Shown here one piece after another: positions 43,692-52,367 of a stretch of 64,000 bases of DNA. Source of the DNA: Vibrio cortegadensis. GTDB lineage: Bacteria > Pseudomonadota > Gammaproteobacteria > Enterobacterales > Vibrionaceae. The notes below the pieces were generated by a model. That model was not told the origin of the DNA. It worked only from the letters and a program-made list of their open reading frames with translations, and did no database searches. Position 1 is the stretch's first letter, and every line of letters begins with the position of its first letter. The DNA is taken from contig NZ_AP025473.1 of the NCBI RefSeq assembly GCF_024347395.1, positions 744,001-808,000 of the forward strand. Direction: 5' to 3'. The translations under genes and the position numbers were made by a program.

Positions 43692-44735
43692 TCAAAAAGT
43701 AAACGATAATCCTAAAGTATAGAGTTGAACTTCATTCTCTATCCCGTCCTCTGGTTTTTGGATTTGAGTAAAGTGTCCATTGAGAGCATTTTTTTGTCCG
43801 TAGATATGCTGAAATTCCATGTTTATGCTCAAATTAGCTAGCAGCGAATATTTGACACCACATAACAGAGATTCGCTACTGGCTATCCGTCTTTGTTGGC
43901 TGTATTGACAATATGGCGTCCAGTTGTTCCAGGTTTTATCCACGCTGATGTACCAATTAGAGTGCAGCTCTTTGGTAAAAACGGTCTCAATGAGTAGATT
44001 GAAACCATGGAAATATTGGTTCCAACCTAAAGAGATCATATCGATCTCTTCATCGGTTCTTTCACCTTGGCTAAGTGTTTGTGTGTATGAGCTTTTTAGG
44101 TAAGCGAGTCGTATAGCGTTATCGTCGTAGTAGATATCAGCAGATAATCCGAAAGTGTAGTGAGATTTAATCGACAATTGTAAGCCATAGGCGTTGTAGT
44201 GCTGTTCATGAGGGACGGTTACAAAAGGAGACAAATGCAGCTGCATGTCATCCGTCATCCAGTGATCCCAACCAAATGAAAGACCATCATAGTGTGTGAT
44301 ACCTAAAATACTTTCATAGACATCTTGAGGAGGTCGGATCCAAGGATAGGCATGGGAAACATAGTAGTATTCCGACATCATAAATAGTGGGAGTCTTAAG
44401 CGACCCAATTTGATACTGAAATCATTAAACTGATAAGAAATAAACGCCCATTCCAGTTCGGGCTCAGAAAAATCATCTTGGGGCCTTTTAACTACTTGAA
44501 TGGAACTTCGTAATTGAGGCGAGAAATCCAAATCAAGTTGGGCTCCTAATATCGTATCGCAGTCAAAACACCAATCGTTATTAATCATTCTCTTAGTGAA
44601 AATAGGAGTGTCTTGATTTGTTCTCGCTAAGCTAAAACTACCAAATCCACTAAGTTGTAATGAATCATTTAATTGCACTTGTGAAAATGCAATGGGTGTG
44701 AATAAAGCCATTAATATAAGTGTGGTTATTTTCAT
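43692..44735 (-). CDS. Outer-membrane porin-like beta-barrel protein
   Basis: 347 residues. The signal peptide ends at TPIAFSQ. The mature part is alternating beta strands typical of a barrel, e.g. LQLSGFGSFSLAR, DFSIKLGRLRLPLF, LYTLGLSFTF with terminal Phe as the assembly signal. A CFDC pair (about residues 57-60) near the N-terminus could close a disulfide. No porin subfamily recognised with certainty. It starts 2 bp after the binding-protein gene, so the two form an operon that is divergent from a hybrid kinase. Confidence 0.72.
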   Translation of the reverse strand: MKITTLILMALFTPIAFSQVQLNDSLQLSGFGSFSLARTNQDTPIFTKRMINNDWCFDCDTILGAQLDLDFSPQLRSSIQVVKRPQDDFSEPELEWAFISYQFNDFSIKLGRLRLPLFMMSEYYYVSHAYPWIRPPQDVYESILGITHYDGLSFGWDHWMTDDMQLHLSPFVTVPHEQHYNAYGLQLSIKSHYTFGLSADIYYDDNAIRLAYLKSSYTQTLSQGERTDEEIDMISLGWNQYFHGFNLLIETVFTKELHSNWYISVDKTWNNWTPYCQYSQQRRIASSESLLCGVKYSLLANLSINMEFQHIYGQKNALNGHFTQIQKPEDGIENEVQLYTLGLSFTF

Positions 44736-44737
44736 GA

Positions 44738-45178
44738 TTAATCCACTTTTTTAGTTATATAAAGTATATTGACGTTGCGAGGTACTTCTTTTATCGGTAA
44801 ATAGGCAATACCTGTCGAATTCTTTTCTAGCCAAGAAAGAATGGAACTAGTATCACTTTTTCTTAATTGAAATGGTGCTTTTGCACGGCCAGAAAAAGAT
44901 TGTCTAGCCCATATTATTTGCATTTGGTTCGGGTTTTTACCTAATAACGCGCGATAAAATTGTTCTTTGTGTTTAGAAGATGTTGGTAAATCAACTAAAT
45001 GAACATTAATACCTTGGATATGATTTGTTTTTCCGCGGTAGAGCATTTTTGTTTGGCTTTTGGATAGTGGCTTTATCTCTGAATTTAAAGAAAAAATCAC
45101 ATACTGATAAGCTGTTGCAGGGGATGCAAAAGCAATGATTAAAGTAACAAAAATCAGTGACAGCCAAGACGTTTTCAT
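44738..45178 (-). CDS. Periplasmic PstS-like (phosphate-binding-type) small protein
   Basis: 146 residues, about half a normal binding protein. The signal peptide ends at ATAYQYV. The body has LSKSQTKMLYRGKTNHIQGINVHLVDLP, FYRALLGKNPNQMQIIWARQSFSGRAKAPFQL and STGIAYLPIKEVP, the first-domain pattern of PstS-like proteins that usually bind phosphate or related anions. Such short forms are often linked to sensor kinases, where they feed a signal to the sensor rather than an ABC transporter. No permease or ATPase genes are here. It is upstream of the porin and divergent from the hybrid kinase. Confidence 0.72.
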   Translation of the reverse strand: MKTSWLSLIFVTLIIAFASPATAYQYVIFSLNSEIKPLSKSQTKMLYRGKTNHIQGINVHLVDLPTSSKHKEQFYRALLGKNPNQMQIIWARQSFSGRAKAPFQLRKSDTSSILSWLEKNSTGIAYLPIKEVPRNVNILYITKKVD

Positions 45179-45290
45179 CGGAGATTAACTAACCTTAACG
45201 CTATTATTATATAAAATTCATGATTAAGAATCGTTTTTATGTCTATTATTAACTGTAGGCTAGGGTGTGTTACTTTCAAGGACGAGAATA

Positions 45291-47939
45291 ATGCTAATAT
45301 TAACCAAATTATCAATAAAAGCTCGTTTGACTATTATTACATCAATTTCAGCGTTGATAATCAGTGCGTTTGCCGTAGATAAGATTCTCAGTAATAAAGA
45401 AAAATTGAAACGGTACTCTATTTTATCTGAAAAAATAGAAGCGATGAAATCGGTAGATAATGTATCTAATTTAGTACGTAAAGCCTTAAATACCCACTCT
45501 CGCAATAATGAATTGTCACAGCCGATTAATATTGAATTGGAGAAAGTGGAGTTTTATTTTACAAGTTCAGCTAATAATCAAATCCTTGAAGAGCACAAAT
45601 CCAATGTTGATGAGTTAAAAGACGCTATCGATGAACTCGCTATTTTAGAGGTTACTGAAGTTACGGATACAGGCTATTGGATCTTTGATTTAACTCGCGA
45701 TCTTTTGGAGCAAGTCAGTCAGTCATCGTTCATTCCATTATCTGAATTTACTTACATTTCAGATCGCGCTTTAGATGATCTGTCCTGGCTATCTTACTGG
45801 CTTCAGAAAGAGGCATGGTTAATTAGTGATTTAGCGATTAATCCTGATCATCTACTCGATAACTCACCTCTTGTATATCAAGCCATCGAAAGGCAGCAGC
45901 AGTATCTTGAACAGTTTATATCTTCCGGAGCAAGTAAGGAGCAGGTCGAAAAATTGCTTCTGTTATTTTCCCAAACCGACTTTCAGAGTGGGCAAGCTTT
46001 TCGGAATAAAGTGTTAGCGAATGATACAAAAGGCTCGGACTTTACACTGCATGCTGCTCTTTTAGAAAAACGTTATGAGTCACTGTCGTTAGCGATCAAT
46101 CAATTTTCATCTCAGTTATCGTCGAACCTAGCCAGTCGTATAGAGTCCGAACAGCGCTTAGTAATAATACTATCTTTACTTGTTGGGCTTGTGATAGTGA
46201 TGCTTTGCATATTAGGAGCCAGCACTTCTCTACGAGTTAATCGAAAGTTAGCTAAAATATTAACTACGATGTCGGCACTTGAGGAGAGAAAGGGCGAAAT
46301 TCAACAAATAAAAATTGATGGAAATGATGAGTTTACTAAGTTTGCTCTTAGAGTTAATCAGATCATACTTTTCCAGCAAGAGCATGAGTTGCAGATATTG
46401 GCGGCTAAAGAGTCGGCTATTTTAGCGAATAAGGCGAAAAGTGCGTTTTTAGCCAATATGTCGCATGAAATAAGAACGCCTCTGAATGGTATTATCGGGA
46501 TGACAGAGATCTTATCTGACAGTCAGCTAAATTCGAATCAGAAGGAAGTTCTTAATGATATAGACTCTTCGTCTCACTCCCTTTTGGTACTGCTTAATGA
46601 CATCCTCGATTTATCCAAGATAGAGTCCGGAAATTTGGTATTAAATCCTCATGGTTCTGATATTAAGGAAGCAGTATACGACTCGGTTAATTTAATCTTG
46701 TCGAAAGCGAACAGCCAAAATATAGAGCTACTCATTTCCATTGATCCCGCGATTCCTGATCAGGTATTCACAGATGATCACCGTGTCAGACAGGTTTTAA
46801 TGAACCTACTGTCTAATTCAATTAAATTCACTCGTAACGGCCATATAAAAACAGAAGTGAAGTATAAGGAAATCAGTGCAGAAAGCGCGGAATTATATTT
46901 TTCTGTAGCGGATACCGGAATGGGCATTGAGGCCGAAAAATTGGAGTCTATTTTCGAACCGTTTACCCAAGCTGATGGCAGCATCACTAGGCAGTTTGGG
47001 GGGACAGGATTAGGCCTTGCTATTTGTCGACAGTTAGTCAACTTGATGGGGGGATCGATTCATGCACGATCAACCAAGAATGTCGGTAGTTGTTTTGAAT
47101 TTTCAATTGCAGTTGGGGCGTTCAAAGGTGAGGCCAGGAATGAACCTCTCAAGTTGAAACGTGCTTTATTAGTCAATAACCACTTCACATATACGTCTCA
47201 GATAAAAACAGAATGCAATTTGTTGGGGATTAATATCATTGAAGTTCATAGCACTGAAGAAGCGTTAGATGTGAAACATGACGTTGATTTGGTGCTGTAC
47301 TGCGATGTTGTTCACCACTCATTGAGTAAGTGCTTGCAACAATTACAGCAGTGTTACCCTAGCAACATGATTTTGGTTTGTCAGCATCATCTATTTAAAC
47401 AACCTGTGGCAGGTTTAGGTACTCATGGACAAATAACGCTTCCATTTTTAGGTAATCGTTTTAGAAATCATCTGCATACATTGGTCGAGAATAGGGGACC
47501 AAAAATCAATCATTCGGACATCAATGCAGAGACGGTTCCTGTTGGAAAAACAAGAGGGTTGAACCGGAGAGTCTTGATTGTTGAAGATAATTTAATGAAT
47601 CAAAAAATTGCGAGTTTCTTTCTAGAAAAGGGGGGGTATGACTATTTTATTACCAGTAATGGACAAGAAGCCGTCGATGCCATCACTCAAGGTGGAGAGT
47701 TTGATGCGATTTTGATGGATTGTATGATGCCTGTAATGGATGGATTGACAGCAACAAAACTCATTCGTCAGTGGGAAGTAGAGCAGGGGAGCACTAAATT
47801 GCCAATCATCGCGCTAACGGCAAGCGTGCTAGACGAAGATATCCAGCATTGCTTTGAAGCAGGGATGGATGCGTATTTACCGAAACCTTACAAATCTCAC
47901 CAACTGTTTGAGTTATTCAATGATCTCGAACTCGTGTGA
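45291..47939 (+). CDS. Hybrid sensor histidine kinase/response regulator
   Basis: 882 residues from ATG at 45291 (AAGGA 8 bases upstream; a GTG is in frame 8 codons earlier). Layout: membrane helix 8-28, long helical periplasmic region to about 285, second helix about 287-310, HAMP, then HisKA with KSAFLANMSHEIRTPLNGI (about 385-400), HATPase to about 625 (NLLSNSIKF, ADTGMGIEAEKLESIF, GTGLGLAICRQL), a degenerate receiver about 640-745 and an intact C-terminal receiver (VEDNLMNQK, phospho-Asp in ILMDCMMPVMDG, KPY). It has no HPt domain, so another protein must pass the phosphate on. It is divergent from the binding protein/porin pair, which is a plausible sensory partner. Confidence 0.92.
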   Translation: MLILTKLSIKARLTIITSISALIISAFAVDKILSNKEKLKRYSILSEKIEAMKSVDNVSNLVRKALNTHSRNNELSQPINIELEKVEFYFTSSANNQILEEHKSNVDELKDAIDELAILEVTEVTDTGYWIFDLTRDLLEQVSQSSFIPLSEFTYISDRALDDLSWLSYWLQKEAWLISDLAINPDHLLDNSPLVYQAIERQQQYLEQFISSGASKEQVEKLLLLFSQTDFQSGQAFRNKVLANDTKGSDFTLHAALLEKRYESLSLAINQFSSQLSSNLASRIESEQRLVIILSLLVGLVIVMLCILGASTSLRVNRKLAKILTTMSALEERKGEIQQIKIDGNDEFTKFALRVNQIILFQQEHELQILAAKESAILANKAKSAFLANMSHEIRTPLNGIIGMTEILSDSQLNSNQKEVLNDIDSSSHSLLVLLNDILDLSKIESGNLVLNPHGSDIKEAVYDSVNLILSKANSQNIELLISIDPAIPDQVFTDDHRVRQVLMNLLSNSIKFTRNGHIKTEVKYKEISAESAELYFSVADTGMGIEAEKLESIFEPFTQADGSITRQFGGTGLGLAICRQLVNLMGGSIHARSTKNVGSCFEFSIAVGAFKGEARNEPLKLKRALLVNNHFTYTSQIKTECNLLGINIIEVHSTEEALDVKHDVDLVLYCDVVHHSLSKCLQQLQQCYPSNMILVCQHHLFKQPVAGLGTHGQITLPFLGNRFRNHLHTLVENRGPKINHSDINAETVPVGKTRGLNRRVLIVEDNLMNQKIASFFLEKGGYDYFITSNGQEAVDAITQGGEFDAILMDCMMPVMDGLTATKLIRQWEVEQGSTKLPIIALTASVLDEDIQHCFEAGMDAYLPKPYKSHQLFELFNDLELV

Positions 47940-48044
47940 CACCTATTGCTTGTTGAGTATTTACTTATCTTCTTTGTATGATCTCTAGAGATCCACTGCA
48001 AAGGTTGATAATATTTACAAATAAAGGCAGCTGCCCCTTAAGTT

Positions 48045-48860
48045 ATGGTGTTAAAAATGATCCAATTTGTCCGAACGCACGAATTAGCGATAGTCATAAT
48101 CGCTCTGTGCGCAGCGCTACCGGTAAGCGTAAATGCAAAATCTAATAAAAGCTTGTCGATCTACGATGACACCTATTTCATGCAAACTTACACCAGTGAC
48201 ATTAACCAAGAAGTTTATGATGAAGCATATGACAACAAAGCGGATAAAATGAGTAAAGCTGAGATTAAATATCAGTTTTCGCTCGCCATTCCGTTAGTGC
48301 AAATGAAATATGGGACATTAATGGCCTCATATACTCAACTATCGCTTTGGCAACTTGGTAATACCGATGCCAGTTCACCTTTTCGTGAAACCAACTACAA
48401 ACCTCAGATGTTCATGATGCATCAAGGTAAGTACGGTATTTTCAACAATATTGAATATGGTTATAGGCACCAATCAAATGGTAAAGAAGCGCTTACCAGT
48501 CGCTCATGGGATATGGGGTATATTGCGATTGAACGTGTGAATACCAAATTAGATTTCGGCCTTCAGGGGTGGTACGCGACGAACCTTAAAGACAATAAAG
48601 ACATCGAGGATTTTATTCCACCTTATGAAGTGTGGATGAAATACCATGGTAAAGCGGGCTACTTTAAATTAAAAACAGCCTATAACTTTAGCACCGATAA
48701 AGGCCATGTTGAGGTTGGGTACACTTATCCTCTGTCAAAATTTGCTGGCTTGTATTTCCAAGTGTGGGAAGGATATGGCGAGTCGATGATTGATTACAAC
48801 CACAGGCAAACTAGAGTTGGCTTAGGATTGATTGTTGAGTCTAATCTGAACGTTTTCTAA
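48045..48860 (+). CDS. pldA: Outer-membrane phospholipase A (OMPLA)
   Basis: Hydrolyses phospholipids that reach the outer leaflet of the outer membrane. 271 residues with a signal peptide ending SVNAKS, then a 12-strand barrel. The active-site strand EYGYRHQSNGKEALTSRSWDMGY contains the His-x-Ser pair (HQS) and the Asn-Gly that follow the E. coli enzyme's H142/S144/N156 arrangement. The C-terminus is VESNLNVF with terminal Phe. An ATG at 48057 is an alternative start. It is not in an operon with the kinase upstream. Activity is controlled by dimerisation and calcium in homologues. Confidence 0.9.
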   Translation: MVLKMIQFVRTHELAIVIIALCAALPVSVNAKSNKSLSIYDDTYFMQTYTSDINQEVYDEAYDNKADKMSKAEIKYQFSLAIPLVQMKYGTLMASYTQLSLWQLGNTDASSPFRETNYKPQMFMMHQGKYGIFNNIEYGYRHQSNGKEALTSRSWDMGYIAIERVNTKLDFGLQGWYATNLKDNKDIEDFIPPYEVWMKYHGKAGYFKLKTAYNFSTDKGHVEVGYTYPLSKFAGLYFQVWEGYGESMIDYNHRQTRVGLGLIVESNLNVF

Positions 48861-48867
48861 TGTTTTG

Positions 48868-48943
48868 TGTGCTGTGAAGCTTTAGCTTCTACAAACTTAG
48901 CTCCTACAAACTTAGCTCCTATGAACTTAGCACTCACAGCACA
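48868..48943. repeat. 15-bp tandem repeats enclosed in a hairpin
   Basis: TTAGCTCCTACAAAC-type units occur three times in a row from 48882 to 48926 (first with TTCT, third with ATG in place of ACA), plus a partial fourth. The array is flanked by TGTGCTGTGA (48868-48877) and TCACAGCACA (48934-48943), a perfect 10-bp inverted repeat. It is probably the transcription end of pldA and of the converging exonuclease, expanded by repeat slippage. Confidence 0.7.
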
Positions 48944-48966
48944 TTTCATACGTTCTAATTATGTTT

Positions 48967-49587
48967 TTACTTCTTAGTTAACAACTTTCCGATGTTAGAT
49001 TTACTTGTCTTCGATATCTTCTGCATGAACTGGAAGCTTGGGTCAGTGATGTTGTGCTGATCCATAAGTTTGTTGATCATGTAGAGCCATAAGTTAACGG
49101 TCATTTCTGAATCGGCTAATGCTCTGTGAAATACGCCATCATTCTCTAATTGTAGAAATCGCACTAAATCGCCCAATTTATGAGTTGGAGATTCTTGTAC
49201 GAGTCGTCGTGCAATTAGCATTGAACAGGCGAATTTCCCACTATATTGTCGATTGATCAAATTCAATTCAGCATCTAAAAATCGTTGATCAAATGAGGCG
49301 TTGTGCGCCACCAAATTGTGATCTCCAATAAAATCACAAAATTGATCCATGACTTCATCGCAGGGCGCTGCGGATTGGAGCATCCTATTTGTAATGCCGG
49401 TATAACCCTCAATAAATCCACTCACTCGGAACCCTGGGTTCATGAGTTGCTGAAAAGTATCAACAATTTCCCCATTTTGTATATGTACCGCGCCAATTTC
49501 AATGGCTCGGTCACCTTGGTTGGGGGAGAGTCCTGTTGTTTCAAAATCGAGTACGATGACGGAATTAGCAGAGGTATTGATGGTCAC
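48967..49587 (-). CDS. DnaQ-like 3'-5' exonuclease (DEDDh)
   Basis: 206 residues of one exonuclease domain. Exo I is VLDFETTGLSPNQGDRAIEIGAV, Exo II VAHNASFDQRFL, Exo III with His and Asp in FHRALADSEMT: all DEDDh metal and general-base residues are present. It resembles PolC-type and RNase T-like exonucleases, not the full DNA polymerase epsilon subunit. The substrate, DNA or RNA, cannot be told. Followed by a basic tail (KISKTSKSNIGKLLTKK). Confidence 0.88.
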   Translation of the reverse strand: MTINTSANSVIVLDFETTGLSPNQGDRAIEIGAVHIQNGEIVDTFQQLMNPGFRVSGFIEGYTGITNRMLQSAAPCDEVMDQFCDFIGDHNLVAHNASFDQRFLDAELNLINRQYSGKFACSMLIARRLVQESPTHKLGDLVRFLQLENDGVFHRALADSEMTVNLWLYMINKLMDQHNITDPSFQFMQKISKTSKSNIGKLLTKK

Positions 49588-49817
49588 AAAAAAAAGCCCA
49601 GATCATTAGTGAATGCAAATTGTAACTTACTTAATCCCAGAATTGTTGTTTTTGCTTAGATTACTTATAGGTAGGCATGAGGATTGTAAAGCAGGTGACA
49701 AGAATGGGTTTTGAGAGTGAATTGCCAGGACAATCGTTCGGATGAAAAAATAATGTGATTTGGATCTCTCTATTTTGTAGTTGAGAATTTACTAATATAA
49801 GAGTTGCTCCCTATCGT

Positions 49818-49837
49818 TTGTAAGAGATCTCTTACAA
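49818..49837. promoter_or_regulatory. VarA/UvrY (GacA-type) binding site upstream of csrB
   Basis: TTGTAAGAGATCTCTTACAA is a perfect 20-bp palindrome containing TGTAAGN6CTTACA, the GacA/UvrY/VarA site. It lies about 175 bp upstream of the inferred csrB start, the usual distance for csrB activation. Confidence 0.9.
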
Positions 49838-49993
49838 GCTCGTAAGTATAAGTCACTATATTACGCCGACGATAGCTTGTGTTGGTTTTAAGATGTTGTT
49901 TTATAAGTTATTTGTTGATATTTAAATATGATGCTTGGATAAATATCTGCATTTTATCATTGTCGAAAACTCAAGTTGGCGTAATCTTAATGT

Positions 49994-50406
49994 TGTCAGC
50001 AGGATGCAGACACGGAACAGGAAAGACCCAAGGATAGGTCATCTTCAGGACGAAGATTCGATAATTCAGGAAGAATTATTGGCATGGAAAGCAAAGGACA
50101 TTAGCTGGAAGCTATGCGACTTGGATGGTTGCACTATGGAAAGTTAATGGACCACCTCTAGGATTGAGGAAAATACCATCAGGATGATGGATAAAGGACA
50201 CCACTTAAGGATAAGTGAAGAGCGTTAACTAGGATAGTTAACAGGCTGGATAGCCAAGGACACCGCTAGGATGGCGATGAAATGGATTGCGCTGAAGGAT
50301 TACAGCACACTATCAAGGATTCGATGCATGGAGCACTTTTAGTAGCTGGATTGCTGCGAGTAAGAATAGGAAACCCACTAAGTGAAAGCTTAGTGGGTTT
50401 TTCTTT
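49994..50406 (+). ncRNA. csrB: CsrB-family regulatory RNA
   Basis: About 413 nt, with about 28 GGA triplets, many as AGGA in loops of small hairpins: GACCcaAGGAtaGGTC, ATCTTCAGGACGAAGAT, AATTCAGGAAGAATT, CCATCAGGATGATGG, CACTTAAGGATAAGTG, GTTAACTAGGATAGTTAAC, CGCTAGGATGGCG. Such an RNA binds and titrates many CsrA dimers. A promoter is seen at TTGTCG (49960-49965) and TAATCT (49982-49987), 16 apart, and a strong terminator ends it. Two-component VarS/VarA (BarA/UvrY) should activate it. Vibrios usually have several Csr RNAs; I cannot tell B from C or D. The start base is inferred to within a few nucleotides. A 70-codon frame inside it is not a gene. Confidence 0.93.
50371..50406 (+). terminator. 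Terminator of csrB
   Basis: AAACCCACTAAG / CTTAGTGGGTTT, 12-bp perfect stem, 6-base loop, then TTCTTT. Confidence 0.93.
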
Positions 50407-50586
50407 GGGTGGAAGAAAATGTCGAGATACTGTCATAGCCAATAATTTGGCTGTATAAAATCGTCAATAAGTGTATGAAACTAGTGGAATTATACCTAGA
50501 CAAAAGTGTGATTTAGATCTATATTTGCGCCCAGAATTTAAAGGAATTTCTGCGCAAGGACGATAAATCAACAGATCGAGGTACTA

Positions 50587-52218
50587 ATGCAGCTATCGCT
50601 AAAAAACACATCTATCCGGTTTCAAATACTGCTTCCAGTATTATTTACAGCCCTATCACTATTTATTTCCTTATGGGTCACTAAATCCAATTTAGATGCA
50701 GAGCAACAGATCATTAGTGAAAATGTTGATTCTATTGTTTTCTACAAGGATGAATTGGCAAAAATCGATGATAGAGTTTATCCCCTTAGAATCAGTGCTG
50801 TATATTCGATCTATGATTCATCTCGCCGCCAAAACTTTTTAACTGAGCTAAAAAGTGGCATGCAGGCAATCAATATAGAACTTGATAAAATTGATGACCG
50901 ACAAACCTTTAGTCGTGAAGTCAGTGTTGTTCGTAAAGCCATTTCAGATTATGTTTCGTACTCAGAGAGAGCGGTAACTTACTTCAACCGCCGTGATCAA
51001 GGGTTGTCTTTGAACCAAAGTAATGATGATTTCATTGCTGGTTACCGCAATGTTGGCCAAACTATGGTTGAGTCAATCAATAAACTGTCGCAACAAGTCA
51101 ATACTGCGGCAGGCCAAGCGATGCGCGAAAGTGAAGAGAACAATGAGCAAGTTGAAATCAACGCGATTTTGATGGTGCTTTCTGTATTCGCGGGTTCTCT
51201 TGTTGTTGCTTGGTGGTTATCTGGTTTGATTGTATCGCCGATTCAAAAACTACAAGTTGTTATTCGTGAATTAGCCCAGGGGAACCTGACAGTGTGTGCT
51301 GATAGCGATGGTGACAATGAAATTGCTCAATTAAGCCGAGATGTGAATACGACAGCCGCTCAATTACATAGCACAGTTGAGGCTTTGACTCGTATCAGTG
51401 AAGACGTTGCTTCTGCATCAACAGAGCTTGCGGCCGTAATGACCCAAGCAGAATCGAATGCAAACCAAGAGCTAAGTGAAATCGAACAAGTGGCTTCGGC
51501 GGTTAATGAACTGTCGAGCACGGCTGATAACGTCAGTGATAACGCAACGGCTGCAGATTCAACGGCCCGTCAAGCGGATGAGCTCGCGAAAGCTGGTTTG
51601 GATGTATTTGCTCAAAGTGCTGACGCTAGCGAACAAATGGGCACAGCATTAAGTGATGCGGCAGTAGTTGTAGGCAAATTAAAAGAGCAGTCAGAGCAGA
51701 TCAATGATGTTATCGAAGTGATTCGTGGTGTATCTGAACAGACAAATTTATTAGCACTGAATGCCGCCATTGAAGCCGCTCGTGCTGGAGAATCTGGCCG
51801 TGGTTTTGCTGTTGTAGCAGACGAAGTTCGTTTACTTGCGGCACGTACGCAAGATTCTACACAAGAAATCCAAACGATCATCGAAGAGTTACAAAATCAA
51901 TCAGGTCTAGCAAATGAGAGCATGCTCACGAGCTTAGATATGCTAGAGCGAAATAAAGCGTTAACGGGTCAAGCGAATGATGCATTAGTCGGTATCACAG
52001 AGTCTGTGACTGATATTAACGACATGAACACTCAAGTGGCAACAGCAGCAGAAGAGCAGTCGCAAGTGACTCAAGATATTAACCGTAATGTGGTGAACAT
52101 GTCTGAACTTGTGAATCAGAATGTTGCAGGAATTAGCCAGAGTGCAAGCGCAAGTAATGAGTTATCTCGTCTTGCTGAGCAACAAAAACAACAACTGTCG
52201 TTCTTTAAGCTATCGTAA
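50587..52218 (+). CDS. Methyl-accepting chemotaxis protein with four-helix-bundle sensor
   Basis: 543 residues. Helix 1 about 10-28, a helical periplasmic domain to about 190 (four-helix-bundle type, with little beta sequence), helix 2 about 193-215, HAMP, then the signalling domain with the conserved tip IEVIRGVSEQTNLLALNAAIEAARAGESGRGFAVVADEVRLLA described by its core EQTNLLALNAAIEAARAGE. Adaptation-type Glu/Gln pairs flank the bundle. The ligand is unknown. CGAGG lies before ATG. It is the first gene after csrB; a terminator follows. Confidence 0.92.
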   Translation: MQLSLKNTSIRFQILLPVLFTALSLFISLWVTKSNLDAEQQIISENVDSIVFYKDELAKIDDRVYPLRISAVYSIYDSSRRQNFLTELKSGMQAINIELDKIDDRQTFSREVSVVRKAISDYVSYSERAVTYFNRRDQGLSLNQSNDDFIAGYRNVGQTMVESINKLSQQVNTAAGQAMRESEENNEQVEINAILMVLSVFAGSLVVAWWLSGLIVSPIQKLQVVIRELAQGNLTVCADSDGDNEIAQLSRDVNTTAAQLHSTVEALTRISEDVASASTELAAVMTQAESNANQELSEIEQVASAVNELSSTADNVSDNATAADSTARQADELAKAGLDVFAQSADASEQMGTALSDAAVVVGKLKEQSEQINDVIEVIRGVSEQTNLLALNAAIEAARAGESGRGFAVVADEVRLLAARTQDSTQEIQTIIEELQNQSGLANESMLTSLDMLERNKALTGQANDALVGITESVTDINDMNTQVATAAEEQSQVTQDINRNVVNMSELVNQNVAGISQSASASNELSRLAEQQKQQLSFFKLS

Positions 52219-52256
52219 CTGATCGCTTCAAAGCAAAGATTCGATAAGTAATTCTA

Positions 52257-52289
52257 AAGCTCATGTGCCAAGTCGCCATGAGCTTTTTT
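52257..52289 (+). terminator. Rho-independent terminator after the chemoreceptor
   Basis: AAGCTCAT / ATGAGCTT stem with a 15-base loop, then six T. Confidence 0.88.
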
Positions 52290-52367
52290 GTATATGCTAT
52301 AAACCACTGACGAAAAGAGCAATACAAGGCATAATTACGGCAAACACCTATTGAGAAGATATAGATT

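Noticed and set aside
49935..50147. 70-codon open frame on the plus strand
   Set aside because: It lies mostly inside the CsrB RNA; the GGA-rich hairpins explain the sequence and the frame has no protein-like features.
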